NCBI RefSeq assembly: GCF_900156535.1
Contig: NZ_FTNV01000002.1
Location: forward strand, 310,001 to 374,000
DNA length: 64,000 nucleotides
Source: Roseovarius nanhaiticus
GTDB lineage: Bacteria; Pseudomonadota; Alphaproteobacteria; Rhodobacterales; Rhodobacteraceae
Reading direction: 5' to 3'
Each line of letters opens with the position of its first letter. The stretch's first letter is position 1. Below are positions 54,798 to 64,000 of this stretch, in pieces. The notes below the pieces were generated by a model. It saw only the letters and a program-made list of their open reading frames with translations. It was not told the DNA's origin and made no database searches. The position numbers and the translations under genes were made by a program.

Positions 54798-55645
54798 CGC
54801 CGTATCAACGACAATGCGACGCCGCCAAGCACGATGGACGCGGCAATCGCGAAGGCGGGGGTCAGCGCCTCCCCCAGCAAGAGCGCGCCACCGGCCGTGG
54901 CAAGGATCGGCACGCTCAGCTGCGCCGCGCCCGCGCTGCTCGCGGCCAGCTGTGGCAGAATACGGTACCACAGCGCATAGCCCAGTCCCGAAGTGACCGC
55001 GCCCGACACGATCGCCAGCACGGCCCCGTGTGCATCAACCCGCAGGTAAGAGCCCGGCCAGAGTGACCATGCAGCTCCAAGCAACACCGCAGCGCCCGCA
55101 GCCCAGACGAAGTTGGCCGCCGTTCCCGCCAAAGGATCCCCCGTGCCGCGGCCATTGAGCGAGTAAACGCCCCACGCCGCCCCCGCCGCTGCCATCATCG
55201 CTCCGGCGCCGACCGGCACCACCGTGCCGACACCCGGCCAAAGCAGCCAGGCAAGCCCGCCAAAGGCGATGGCGGCGCCAATCCAGCGTAGCGCCGGCAC
55301 CGGCTCGCGCGACAAAACGGCGCCGCCGAACATGGTGATCTGCACGCAGCCGAAGAGTATCAGCGCACCCAGCCCGGCATCGAGCTGCAGGTATGCCAGC
55401 GAAAAGCAACCCACATAAATCAGCAGTGCAAACACGCCCACGGCGCGGACGCTGCCGCCGGGCACGGCGCGCAAGCTTCCGCCCCGCCACCAGATCAGTG
55501 GCGCGAGAACCGCCGCCCCCGCCATCAGCCGCAGAATACCGAAGGCGACCGGATCGCTATGACCGCCGATGAGGGCCGCGCGGTTCAGCACTGAATTGGC
55601 GGCAAAGGCCAGCATGGCGATTGCCACTGCAAGAAGCAGCTTCAC
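54794..55645 (-). CDS. DMT-superfamily transporter (EamA domains)
   Basis: The 283-residue ten-helix protein has two EamA repeats. It starts MKLLLAVAIAMLAFAANSVL and ends with a short RR tail. The substrate is unknown. It overlaps the GNAT gene upstream by ATGA, so the two are coupled. Confidence 0.9.
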   Translation of the reverse strand: MKLLLAVAIAMLAFAANSVLNRAALIGGHSDPVAFGILRLMAGAAVLAPLIWWRGGSLRAVPGGSVRAVGVFALLIYVGCFSLAYLQLDAGLGALILFGCVQITMFGGAVLSREPVPALRWIGAAIAFGGLAWLLWPGVGTVVPVGAGAMMAAAGAAWGVYSLNGRGTGDPLAGTAANFVWAAGAAVLLGAAWSLWPGSYLRVDAHGAVLAIVSGAVTSGLGYALWYRILPQLAASSAGAAQLSVPILATAGGALLLGEALTPAFAIAASIVLGGVALSLIRR

Positions 55646-56106
55646 GCGCGGTGCACCAATGCCGCCGGATACACCAGCCCAGGCATATCATCTGGCGGCG
55701 TCGGCCCGGCCAAGGCCAGACGGCCGCCCGCAGGCGCAAAGCCGGCGCGCTCGAAAAAGGGAGGCGGCCCCTCTGCAATCACGGTCTGTCCGCTCAGCCG
55801 CGCCCATTCCGACAGGACCCCCATCAGCCGACGGCCATGGCCCGCCCCTTGCCAATCGGGCGCAATCGCAACCGCCGCAAGACAGAGCCACCCCTTGGGC
55901 GCGCACATCGTGGCGAGGGCGTAATATCCCACAATCTCGTCGCGATAGGGCAAAACCACCTCACCCGCGATGTCGCCAGCCCGGCGCAAGGCCGCGATCC
56001 GCGCCAGCTGCGCCGCATCGCCGAAGGCCGCCAGCAACAACGCATCAACCGCAGGCTCCTCGCCGCGCCGTAAGTCCCGGCTGAACTCAGGAAATCTCAA
56101 GATCAT
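55642..56106 (-). CDS. GNAT-family N-acetyltransferase
   Basis: The 154-residue protein has the acetyl-CoA motif A region VAIAPDWQGAGHGRRLMGVL (about residues 82-101). A C-terminal FERAGFAPAGG segment is of the YhbS-like type. The ATG at 56106 has GAGGA seven bases before it; a longer frame would run into the dispersed motif. Substrate unknown; coupled with the DMT transporter. Confidence 0.86.
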   Translation of the reverse strand: MILRFPEFSRDLRRGEEPAVDALLLAAFGDAAQLARIAALRRAGDIAGEVVLPYRDEIVGYYALATMCAPKGWLCLAAVAIAPDWQGAGHGRRLMGVLSEWARLSGQTVIAEGPPPFFERAGFAPAGGRLALAGPTPPDDMPGLVYPAALVHRA

Positions 56107-56143
56107 TCCGCGTCCTCGCATACCCCTCAAGCAAAGCCCAGAG

Positions 56144-56167
56144 CTTTCATTGTTCCAAAAAATACTC
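56144..56167 (+). repeat. Dispersed intergenic motif, copy C
   Basis: CTTTCATTGTTC, then CAA, then AAAATACTC. It lies between the GNAT start and the groEL terminator. The flanks share CCCAGAG before and CGCC with GAGGCG after with copy B. Confidence 0.75.
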
Positions 56168-56206
56168 CCGCCCGAGGCGAACGCCGCCAATCCCGCAGCG
56201 GTCCAC

Positions 56207-56234
56207 AAAAAAGGGGCCGCCCGTAGGCGACCCC
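56207..56234 (-). terminator. groESL terminator
   Basis: On the minus strand GGGGTCGCC and GGCGGCCCC pair around TACG (one G-T pair) and TTTTTT follows. It lies 43 bases past the groEL stop. Confidence 0.9.
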
Positions 56235-56255
56235 TCTCAACTTTCGGCGATTGCC

Positions 56256-56276
56256 GATTTTCGCGTTGCGAAAATC
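56256..56276. repeat. Perfect hairpin abutting the groEL stop
   Basis: GATTTTCGC-GTT-GCGAAAATC is a 9-bp inverted repeat beginning right after the groEL stop codon and before the main terminator. It may protect the mRNA 3' end. Confidence 0.55.
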
Positions 56277-57923
<1,647 letters not shown>

Positions 57924-57997
57924 TCAATTTCCTTTATGTGAGTGAAAAGGGATCAATGTGCGCCTTGCCACATTGGCCGGCGCGGCATTGCGCGATA

Positions 57998-58285
57998 TCA
58001 GGCCATCTTGCCCAGAATATCGCTCTCCTTCATGATCAGCAGCTCTTCGCCGTCGATCGTGATCTCGGTGCCGGACCACTTGCCGAAGAGGATGCGGTCG
58101 CCGGCCTTGACGGCCATCTCGATCAGCTCGCCATTGTCCTTGCGCGCGCCATCGCCAACCGAAACGATTTCGCCTTCGCTGGGCTTTTCCTTGGCGCTGT
58201 CGGGAATGATCAGGCCGCCCTTGGTTTTCTCTTCGCCTTCAACGCGGCGAACGAGGACGCGGTCATGCAGCGGTTTAAATGCCAT
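57998..58285 (-). CDS. groES: Co-chaperonin GroES
   Basis: The 95-residue co-chaperonin has the family N-terminus [20 protein letters not shown]. It has the mobile loop [20 protein letters not shown] that docks to GroEL. AAGGAGCC lies 6 bases before the ATG. It leads the groESL operon behind a CIRCE element. Confidence 0.97.
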   Translation of the reverse strand: MAFKPLHDRVLVRRVEGEEKTKGGLIIPDSAKEKPSEGEIVSVGDGARKDNGELIEMAVKAGDRILFGKWSGTEITIDGEELLIMKESDILGKMA

Positions 58286-58318
58286 CTCTGAGGCTCCTTA
58301 GCTCAAAGTTACGTTTTC

Positions 58319-58338
58319 ACGGCTCGGGTTCGAGCCGT
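58319..58338. repeat. Hairpin in the groES leader
   Basis: ACGGCTCG-GGTT-CGAGCCGT is an 8-bp perfect inverted repeat between the CIRCE and the groES ATG. One base overlaps the CIRCE. It may affect leader structure or stability. Confidence 0.5.
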
Positions 58339-58364
58339 TAGCACTCACTCTAGGAGAGTGCTAA
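58338..58364. promoter_or_regulatory. CIRCE element (HrcA operator) of groESL
   Basis: TTAGCACTC-N9-GAGTGCTAA is the exact consensus of the CIRCE operator bound by the heat-shock repressor HrcA. It lies 53 bases before the groES ATG and just after the -10. Confidence 0.97.
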
Positions 58365-58372
58365 CGGAGAGG

Positions 58373-58401
58373 TAGGTAGGCAGGAGCGCGGCGTCTGTCA
58401 A
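58373..58401 (-). promoter_or_regulatory. groESL promoter
   Basis: On the minus strand, TTGACA (58396-58401, perfect -35) and TACCTA (58373-58378) are 17 bases apart, directly before the CIRCE. This places the CIRCE across the start site, as expected for HrcA control. Confidence 0.8.
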
Positions 58402-58533
58402 CGTCCGAGTGAGACAAAAAATCACGCGAGCGTGAATACGGCGGGAGAGCGCCGACCAATCCGCGCCAGATGTGCGGGCAAAGTGGCGAAAGGCGTTAAC
58501 CTTTCATTAACTTTTCGTCCTGCGGGAGCTGAA

Positions 58534-58803
58534 TTGTCGGCAAATCCGGCGCCACCGAACAGCCTGCGAGCCGAAGGTAACGCTCTGAACGAGCTGGGGC
58601 TTGCCGCGATTTTCTGCACGCTCCTCGCCGGGGGCGAACCCGAGGCCACGCATGGCTATTCGGCGAGCGTCGCCTACCGCGAGATGGGCACCGATTTCCT
58701 GACCTGCTGGCAGATGACCAGCTATCTGCGTCATTATCCGGCGGTCGGCGCGTCCGGCTCGTTACCTTGCGCGGCGAGCGCGCCCGCCTCGGTTACACCA
58801 TAG
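58534..58803 (+). CDS. Small hypothetical protein, uncertain
   Basis: A frame of 89 residues can start at TTG 58534 with GGGAG five bases before it. The middle (NELGLAAIFCTLLAGGEPEA, then YSASVAYREMGTDFLTCWQM) has strong GC preference in the third codon position, as expected for a real gene here. The part upstream, back to a GTG at 58432, looks like promoter-type DNA. It overlaps the end of the convergent DUF2161 gene by 70 bases. No family was recognised. Confidence 0.4.
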   Translation: MSANPAPPNSLRAEGNALNELGLAAIFCTLLAGGEPEATHGYSASVAYREMGTDFLTCWQMTSYLRHYPAVGASGSLPCAASAPASVTP

Positions 58804-59408
58804 ACGCCCCGCGCGACCCTCACGAACCAACCGTGGTGATCGGCCGCCATGATGGTCGTCGCGCGGCCCACGCCCGTAGCGCGCGCCACCTCGGCGCCCT
58901 TGCACGGCCCCGACCCTGCCAGATGCGCGGCGCAGGCCAGCGCGTCCTGCCGGTAAGAGGTCATCACCTGCCCGTTCGTGCCCCCTCGGGTCGGATCGCC
59001 CGCGCGCGCCGCAAACTCGCGCACCAGCCGCCCGCGCTTCTTGGGGGATTTGCGCGGCTGAAACGGCCCCGGATCGCAATGCGTCTGCACGGCGCCCTCC
59101 CCGTCCACCGACAGAACGCCGACCCCGAGGCGCTTGCAAAGGGCGATATTGCCCTTGAACGCCTTCCAACCTGCCTTGCCGCGCCAGCGCGGCACCGCGA
59201 CATAGACCGCATCACACAAAGATTGCCGCGCCACCGCCTGCTGCAACAGGACCAATGAAAAGCCGAGCTTCAGCTCGACGATCAGCATCTCGGCGCCCTT
59301 TTGCGCCACCACATCCGCCGCGCCCACCTCACCCTTGACGTCGTAGCCCTGCGCGCTCAGCCATGCCTTGACGGGCGGGTACAGATCGGTTTCGGCGGCT
59401 TTGCTCAT
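58734..59408 (-). CDS. DUF2161 (PD-(D/E)XK-like) protein
   Basis: The 224-residue protein begins MSKAAETDLYPPVKAWLSAQ. In its N-terminal half, GEVGAADVVAQKGAEMLIVE then LKLG has the acidic-Glu-x-Lys arrangement (VELK) of restriction-like nuclease folds. The C-terminal half has a short helical domain (SGPCKGAEVARATGVGRATT). The family is conserved in alphaproteobacteria without known role. It may bind or cut nucleic acid, but that is inference. Confidence 0.86.
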   Translation of the reverse strand: MSKAAETDLYPPVKAWLSAQGYDVKGEVGAADVVAQKGAEMLIVELKLGFSLVLLQQAVARQSLCDAVYVAVPRWRGKAGWKAFKGNIALCKRLGVGVLSVDGEGAVQTHCDPGPFQPRKSPKKRGRLVREFAARAGDPTRGGTNGQVMTSYRQDALACAAHLAGSGPCKGAEVARATGVGRATTIMAADHHGWFVRVARGVYGVTEAGALAAQGNEPDAPTAG

Positions 59409-59519
59409 GAGTGCCAGATTGGCCGCGCCCGCCCCCCGTGACAAGACCGGATGCGCCGCCTATAAGGCCCCGAACTCGCACATCTCAAAACCGCAAATCA
59501 CAGCCAAGGACCGCAGCCC

Positions 59520-60440
59520 ATGACAACCCTCGTTTTCGGCCACACCGCCCCCGACACCGACAGCACCGGATCGCCCATCATCTGGGCCTGGTATCTGAAC
59601 GAGATAAAGGGCGAAGCGGCGAAGCCGGTCCTGCTGGGCGAGCCGAATACCGAGGCCGCGTTCGTACTCAAACGCTGGAATCTCGACAAACCCGAGATCA
59701 TCAGCGACGTCGCGGATGATCAGCCCGTCGTCATCGTGGACACTAACAATCCCGCCGAGTTGCCGGCCAACGTGAACGGCGCCGATATCCGGGGCATCAT
59801 CGACCACCACCGCCTTGTTGCGGGCCTGCAAACGCGCGGCCCCATCGACATCCGGATCGAACCGCTGGCCTGCACGGCGACCATCATGTGGAAGATGATC
59901 GGCAAGGACATGGCCCAGATGCCCGAGGGCGTCAAAGGCGCGATGTTGTCCTGCATCCTCAGCGATACGCTGGAATTCCGCAGCCCGACGACGACGCAGG
60001 AAGACAAGGCGATTGCCTATGATCTGGCGGAGCAGCTGGGCGTCGATATCGGAGATTACGCCGCCGAAATGTTTGCCGCCAAATCCGATGTCTCGGCCTT
60101 TTCGGATGCCGAGCTTCTGCGCATGGACAGCAAGGAATTCGAGCTGCCGGGCACAAAATTCCGCGTCTCTGTGCTTGAGACCACCGCACCCAAGATGGTG
60201 CTGGACCGCAAGGACAGCCTCATGAAATCGATGGAGACCGTGGCCGCCGAGGATGGCGTCGATCAGGTGCTGCTCTTCGTCGTCGACATCCTGAATGAAG
60301 AGGCGACGCTGCTAGTGCCCAACGATCTGGTCAAGGGTTTGGCGGAAAAATCGTTCGACGCAACGGTCGAGGGCGACACCGTTGTCCTGCCCGGCGTGAT
60401 GAGCCGCAAGAAGCAAATCATCCCCAACCTCAAGCTGTAA
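59520..60440 (+). CDS. ppaC: Manganese-dependent inorganic pyrophosphatase
   Basis: The 306-residue family II pyrophosphatase (DHH superfamily) hydrolyses PPi in the cytosol. Mn-site residues are His8 and Asp12/Asp14 (FGHTAPDTDS), Asp74, His96 in the DHH motif (residues 95-97) and Asp149 (CILSDT). The C-terminal SRKKQ motif near residue 295 binds the substrate phosphate. It overlaps the next gene by one base (TAATG). Confidence 0.96.
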   Translation: MTTLVFGHTAPDTDSTGSPIIWAWYLNEIKGEAAKPVLLGEPNTEAAFVLKRWNLDKPEIISDVADDQPVVIVDTNNPAELPANVNGADIRGIIDHHRLVAGLQTRGPIDIRIEPLACTATIMWKMIGKDMAQMPEGVKGAMLSCILSDTLEFRSPTTTQEDKAIAYDLAEQLGVDIGDYAAEMFAAKSDVSAFSDAELLRMDSKEFELPGTKFRVSVLETTAPKMVLDRKDSLMKSMETVAAEDGVDQVLLFVVDILNEEATLLVPNDLVKGLAEKSFDATVEGDTVVLPGVMSRKKQIIPNLKL

Positions 60441-60736
60441 TGCTGAGCATCGGCCCTCCAGCCGCGCTGGGGGGCTATCTTCTGGCTGTCAACGTGCTGA
60501 CCTACCTTGCCTTTCGCAGCGACAAGCGCCGCTCGGAGGTCCGCGCGTGGCGCACGCCTGAGAAAACCCTGCTGACGCTGGCCTTGGTCGGCGGCTGGCC
60601 CGCGGCCAAGCTGGCGCAGCGCCGCCTGCGTCACAAGACGCGCAAAGAGCCCTTTGCCGGCACCCTGAACATCATCGGCCTCGCATGGGCCACGGCCCTC
60701 GGGCTGTTGCTGGCCGCCGGGGCCTTTCCGGTCTGA
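60440..60736 (+). CDS. DUF1294 membrane protein
   Basis: The 98-residue protein has three hydrophobic stretches and the DUF1294 motif AFRSDKRRSEVRAWRTPEKT. It starts in TAATG overlap with the pyrophosphatase stop, so both are co-translated. The family function is unknown. Confidence 0.88.
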   Translation: MLSIGPPAALGGYLLAVNVLTYLAFRSDKRRSEVRAWRTPEKTLLTLALVGGWPAAKLAQRRLRHKTRKEPFAGTLNIIGLAWATALGLLLAAGAFPV

Positions 60737-60814
60737 AAGTTGCCCCGCCGTATCGGCGCTGGCCTTGGCACGGCGCCCCTGCCATATCTAATGCAAACAG
60801 CAGGAGACGCCCCC

Positions 60815-61690
60815 GTGACCCAGATCATCCAATCGCTTTCCGAGATTTCCAGCCGCTACGACGCGCTTTTCGTCGATCTGTGGGGATGCCTTCACAACGG
60901 GGTTACCGCCTATCCAGACGCGGTCGAGGCGATGATGCGCTATCGCGCCGACGGCGGGACGGTGATCCTGGTCACCAATTCGCCCAAACCACGCAAGGGC
61001 GTCGCCGCCCAACTGGGCGATTTCGGCGTGCCCGAGCATGCCTATGACGCCATCGCCACATCGGGCGATTCGGCGCGGGCGGCGATGTATCGCGGTGCGG
61101 TGGGCGACAAGGTCTATTTCATGGGTGATTGGGAGCGGGACGCCGGTTTCTTCGAGCCGATGGAGGTCATCACCGACCCGGTGGACATCAAACGCGTGCC
61201 GCTGGACGAGGCGACAGGGATCGTCTGCTGTGGTCCCTTTGACCCGATGGCGGATCCCGAAGTGAACCGTCCCGATTTCCTCTATGCCAAGCAATTGGGC
61301 ATGAAGCTGCTCTGCGCAAACCCCGATATCGTGGTCGATCGCGGCGACACGCGCGAATGGTGCGCGGGCGCGCTTGCGCGGCTCTATACGGAAATGGGCG
61401 GTGAAAGCCTTTATTTCGGCAAGCCGCATCCGCCCATCTACGATCTGGCGCGGCGCCGTTTGGCCGCGCTGAACAAGGATGTCCCCGACGGCAATATCCT
61501 GGCCATCGGGGACGGCATCGGCACCGATATCGCGGGCGCCATGGGCGAAGGCATCGATTCGCTTTTCATCACCGGCGGTCTGGCCGCCGCCGAGACGACC
61601 GGCGCGGATGGCATCGACCAAGCGAAACTGGAGGCGTATCTGGCGCGCGAACAGACCAGTCCGACGTACACGATCGGCCATCTGCGCTGA
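60815..61690 (+). CDS. HAD-superfamily hydrolase, subfamily IIA (TIGR01459 type)
   Basis: The 291-residue protein has the HAD motif I FVDLWGCLHNG, motif II VTNSPKPR, and motif III/IV GKPHPPIYDLA and IGDGIGTDIAGA. These fit NagD-like phosphatases of the TIGR01459 group. The GTG at 60815 has AGGAG eight bases before it; the ATG at 60791 lies upstream of that site. Substrate unknown. Confidence 0.9.
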   Translation: MTQIIQSLSEISSRYDALFVDLWGCLHNGVTAYPDAVEAMMRYRADGGTVILVTNSPKPRKGVAAQLGDFGVPEHAYDAIATSGDSARAAMYRGAVGDKVYFMGDWERDAGFFEPMEVITDPVDIKRVPLDEATGIVCCGPFDPMADPEVNRPDFLYAKQLGMKLLCANPDIVVDRGDTREWCAGALARLYTEMGGESLYFGKPHPPIYDLARRRLAALNKDVPDGNILAIGDGIGTDIAGAMGEGIDSLFITGGLAAAETTGADGIDQAKLEAYLAREQTSPTYTIGHLR

Positions 61691-61730
61691 CGCCCGCGCG
61701 TCCAAGAAACAGAGTTTTCCCGATTAGAGG

Positions 61731-61758
61731 TTGATTTTCTGCGCTCGCAAAGTAATAA
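61731..61758 (+). promoter_or_regulatory. Putative promoter of the phaJ-like gene
   Basis: TTGATT (61731-61736) and TAATAA (61753-61758) are 16 bases apart, within an AT-rich stretch 73 bases before the ATG. CGGAGG near the ATG is the ribosome site. Confidence 0.45.
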
Positions 61759-61831
61759 AGTTGCCACATCAAGCGCCTTGGCGTCTTAATATTACTCAGG
61801 CGGTCCAGGCGACCACTCCCCGGAGGACATC

Positions 61832-62275
61832 ATGTTGGACAACATGCCGCGCGGCACGATCTGTATCGAAGACATCGAGATGGGCATGACGCGCCATCTG
61901 CGAAAGGTGATTACCGACCGCGATATCGAGATGTTCGCCGAGATTTCGACCGACCGCAATCCCGTGCATCTGGACGAGGAATACGCGCAGGACACCATCT
62001 TTGCGGGCCGCATCGCGCATGGCATGCTGACCGCCGGCCTGATCTCGGCTGTCATCGGCGAGCAGCTTCCCGGCCATGGCACGGTCTATATGGGCCAGTC
62101 GCTGAAATTCCTTGCGCCCGTGCGCCCCGGTGACATGGTGACCGCCGAGGTCGAGGTGATCGCAATCGACCACGCCAAACGCCGCGTCGGCCTCGATTGC
62201 CGCTGCATGGTGGACGGCAAAAAGGTGTTGATCGGCGAGGCCACCGTTCTGGCCCCATCGCGCAAGTTCGACTAG
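61832..62275 (+). CDS. phaJ: MaoC-family (R)-specific enoyl-CoA hydratase
   Basis: The 147-residue single hot-dog hydratase has the catalytic signature DRNPVHLDEEYA (Asp and His of the R-hydratase motif) and the strand segment AHGMLTAGLIS. PhaJ links beta-oxidation to (R)-3-hydroxyacyl-CoA for PHA; other MaoC hydratases are possible. It is a separate transcription unit, some 46 kb from the phaAB operon in this window. CGGAGG precedes the ATG. Confidence 0.87.
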   Translation: MLDNMPRGTICIEDIEMGMTRHLRKVITDRDIEMFAEISTDRNPVHLDEEYAQDTIFAGRIAHGMLTAGLISAVIGEQLPGHGTVYMGQSLKFLAPVRPGDMVTAEVEVIAIDHAKRRVGLDCRCMVDGKKVLIGEATVLAPSRKFD

Positions 62276-62335
62276 GGCACAGGCAGCGGCGCATCCCCGC
62301 TTGCGCCCCGCCATGGAGCGCGCTACGCCTCGCTC

Positions 62336-63265
62336 ATGCGTATTTACCGTGATTACAGGGCCGTCCCGGCCACGGCCAAGGGCGCCAGCGCCCCCATCGG
62401 CAATTTCGACGGCGTGCATCTGGGCCACCAGGCGGTGATCGACCTCGCGCGCGGCGCGGCGGATGCGCCGCTGGGCATTCTGACCTTCGCGCCCCATCCG
62501 CGCGAATACTTCGCCCCGGATGCCCCGCCTTTTCGCCTGATGAGCCCGGCCGCCCGCGCCAACCGGCTGGCCAAACTTGGCGTCGATCTGCTGTTCGAGC
62601 TTCCGTTCGATGCAGATATGGCCGCCCACAGCCCGCGCGAGTTCGCGCAAGAGGTCATCGCCGATGGCCTCGGCCTGAGCCATGTCGTAGTGGGCCGCGA
62701 TTTCTGCTTTGGCCAGGGGCGCAAGGGCACCGCAGACATGCTGCAGGGCTTCGGCGCCGAGATGGGCTTCGACGTGACCATCTCGGACCTCGTATCAGGC
62801 GGCGCGGGCGAGATCAGCTCGACCGCGATCCGCGCCGCACTCAGCCGCGGCGCCCCGCGCGAGGCGGCCGCGATGCTGGGCCATTGGCACCGCATCGAGG
62901 GCCAGATCATCAAGGGATTTCAGCGCGGCCGCGAGCTGGGCTATCCGACCGCAAACATCAATATCGACGGGCTGCATCCGCCCCGCTTCGGCGTCTATGC
63001 GGTGTTGGCCGAAGTTCTGAACGGCCCCCATGCCGGCCAGTACACCGGCGCCGCCTCGTTGGGCGTGCGGCCGATGTTTGACGGCGAGCAGGCCAATCTC
63101 GAAACCTTCCTCTTCGATTTCTCGGGCGATCTTTATGGCGCCGACATCTCGGTCGCGCTGGTCGAATATCTGCGCCCCGAAGAGACCTTTCCCAGCCTTG
63201 AGGCGTTCATCGCCCAGATGGATGCCGATTGCGACCGCGCGCGCGGCGTTCTGGCGGCGCTATGA
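62336..63265 (+). CDS. ribF: Bifunctional riboflavin kinase/FAD synthetase
   Basis: The 309-residue enzyme makes FMN and FAD. The N-terminal FAD-synthetase domain (about residues 1-185) has GNFDGVHLGHQAV and the later FSRG-type ISSTAIRAALSRG segment. The C-terminal kinase (about 190-309) has GYPTANINI and GVRPMF. Its end overlaps the next gene by ATGA. Confidence 0.95.
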   Translation: MRIYRDYRAVPATAKGASAPIGNFDGVHLGHQAVIDLARGAADAPLGILTFAPHPREYFAPDAPPFRLMSPAARANRLAKLGVDLLFELPFDADMAAHSPREFAQEVIADGLGLSHVVVGRDFCFGQGRKGTADMLQGFGAEMGFDVTISDLVSGGAGEISSTAIRAALSRGAPREAAAMLGHWHRIEGQIIKGFQRGRELGYPTANINIDGLHPPRFGVYAVLAEVLNGPHAGQYTGAASLGVRPMFDGEQANLETFLFDFSGDLYGADISVALVEYLRPEETFPSLEAFIAQMDADCDRARGVLAAL

Positions 63266-63714
63266 GCACCCTGCGCCCCCGCTACTGGGAGGATACCCCC
63301 CTCACCCGCATGACGCGCGATGAATGGGAGGCGCTCTGCGATGGCTGCGGCAAATGCTGCATGAACAAGCTGGAGGACGAGGATACCGGCGAGGTCGTGC
63401 TGACCCGCGTCGCCTGCCGCCTGTTTGACGACACCACCTGCCAGTGTTCGCAATATCCCATCCGCCACCAATTCGTGCCCGAATGCATCGTGCTGAAGCC
63501 CACAAACATGGACGCGAACCTCTATTGGATGCCGGAAACCTGCGCCTACAAGCTCTTGTGGCAGGGCAAGCCACTCTTCGATTGGCACCCGCTGATTTCG
63601 GGCGATCCGCAAACCGTGCATGACGCGGGCGTGTCGATGCAAAGCCGCACAGTGCCTGAATTCGAGATCCATGAAGACGACTGGGAAGACCATATTATCG
63701 AGGAGCCGACCTGA
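63262..63714 (+). CDS. YcgN-family cysteine-cluster protein
   Basis: The 150-residue protein begins MSTLRPRYWEDTPLTRMTRD. Its cysteines are set as CDGCGKCCMNK, CRLFDDTTCQCSQY, PECI and PETCAY, the UPF0153/YcgN pattern, probably a metal or Fe-S site. It overlaps ribF by ATGA and the next gene by TGATG, so three genes are coupled. Function unknown. Confidence 0.9.
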   Translation: MSTLRPRYWEDTPLTRMTRDEWEALCDGCGKCCMNKLEDEDTGEVVLTRVACRLFDDTTCQCSQYPIRHQFVPECIVLKPTNMDANLYWMPETCAYKLLWQGKPLFDWHPLISGDPQTVHDAGVSMQSRTVPEFEIHEDDWEDHIIEEPT

Positions 63715-64000
63715 TGTTTTTTGCCTCCGACAATACCGGACCGATGCACCCTGCCGTGGCGCAGGCGATGGTGGCCGCCGATGCGGGCTATCACCCCAGC
63801 TACGGCGCAGATCCCATCATGGACGGCGTGCGCGCGCAGATCCGCGAGATTTTCGAGGTGCCCGAGGCGGCGGTCTATCTGGTGGCCACCGGCACTGCGG
63901 CCAACGCACTGGCGCTGGCCACGATGACCAAGCCTTGGGACGCCGTCTTTTGCACGCCGTTGGCGCATATCAATGTCGATGAATGCCACGCGCCCGAATT
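63714..64000 (+). CDS. Threonine aldolase / beta-eliminating lyase (3' truncated by window edge)
   Basis: The visible 95 residues (MFFASDNTGPMHPAVAQAMV, then GYHPSYGADPIMDGVRAQIR, ending IRDE-like segments and FCTPLAHINVDECHAPE) match the N-terminal domain of PLP-fold low-specificity threonine aldolases. It has DNTGPMHP at the start and VATGTAANALALA before the PLP-ring His (AHINVDE). The PLP-binding Lys lies beyond the right edge. It starts in TGATG overlap with ycgN. The frame is open to the end of the window. Confidence 0.85.
   Translation, partial: MFFASDNTGPMHPAVAQAMVAADAGYHPSYGADPIMDGVRAQIREIFEVPEAAVYLVATGTAANALALATMTKPWDAVFCTPLAHINVDECHAPE

Noticed and set aside
58321-58360. tRNA-like GGTTCGAGCC stretch
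   Set aside because: It is part of a leader hairpin next to the CIRCE of groES and has no acceptor, D-arm or anticodon arm around it.

Overview
The window looks like a chromosomal segment of an alphaproteobacterium of the Rhodobacteraceae (Roseobacter type). The support is high GC with GC-rich third positions, YejABEF and SitABCD transporters in the usual local order, an H-NS/HvrA-like protein, the acetoacetyl-CoA (PHB) genes phaA/phaB, a membrane-anchored cytochrome c of the cy type, leuS-lptE-holA, and a CIRCE-controlled groESL. It is almost wholly housekeeping and metabolic DNA. No rRNA, tRNA, CRISPR array, IS element, integrase or prophage gene was recognised. Genes are tightly packed: no gap reaches 300 bases, and many pairs overlap by ATGA, GTGA, TGATG or TAATG.

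Layout, positions 1-31 kb. A truncated MmgE/PrpD gene overlaps an acyl-CoA dehydratase-like gene. A Fur-type box precedes a complete sitABCD Mn/Fe importer. Next are a membrane protein and greA (minus), ETF-ubiquinone oxidoreductase, a TPR protein coupled to ispE, a polyprenyl diphosphate synthase, and two small proteins (DUF2007, YdcH). A phaA-patatin-phaB operon (minus) follows, then an EAL phosphodiesterase, tag, a D,D-carboxypeptidase with a SPOR domain, a LysR regulator facing a 46-residue ORF, a CBS-domain protein, the yejABEF operon (minus), a cytochrome c, pheA, and a secreted protein made of nine 29-residue repeats.

Layout, positions 30-64 kb. SRPBCC and nudC genes are followed by a cyclic-nucleotide phosphodiesterase/nucleotidase without a signal peptide, a Tat-exported MBL hydrolase, a small metallopeptidase, wrbA, glutamine-dependent nadE, a secreted MORN-repeat protein, and a GFA-type protein. 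Then come holA-lptE-leuS (minus) with a glycosyltransferase between leuS and a DUF3576 lipoprotein, yggS, an H-NS-like gene, an L,D-transpeptidase, an FAD oxidoreductase divergent from mnmD, two DMT transporters, a lytic transglycosylase, a lipase-phnM pair, a Nudix-Gre pair, GNAT, groESL, DUF2161, Mn-type pyrophosphatase, DUF1294, a HAD hydrolase, a phaJ-like hydratase, ribF, ycgN, and the start of a threonine aldolase-like gene.

The most unusual items are the 29-residue tandem-repeat secreted protein, which contains an exact 174-bp internal duplication; a dispersed intergenic motif, CTTTCATTGTTC-N(2-3)-AAAATACTC, with three good copies and two related ones; the patatin-like gene inside the PHB operon; the methyltransferase and candidate oxidase halves of MnmC as separate divergent genes; and the 46-residue ORF facing a LysR gene. 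I did not find a clear multi-gene system that is wholly new.
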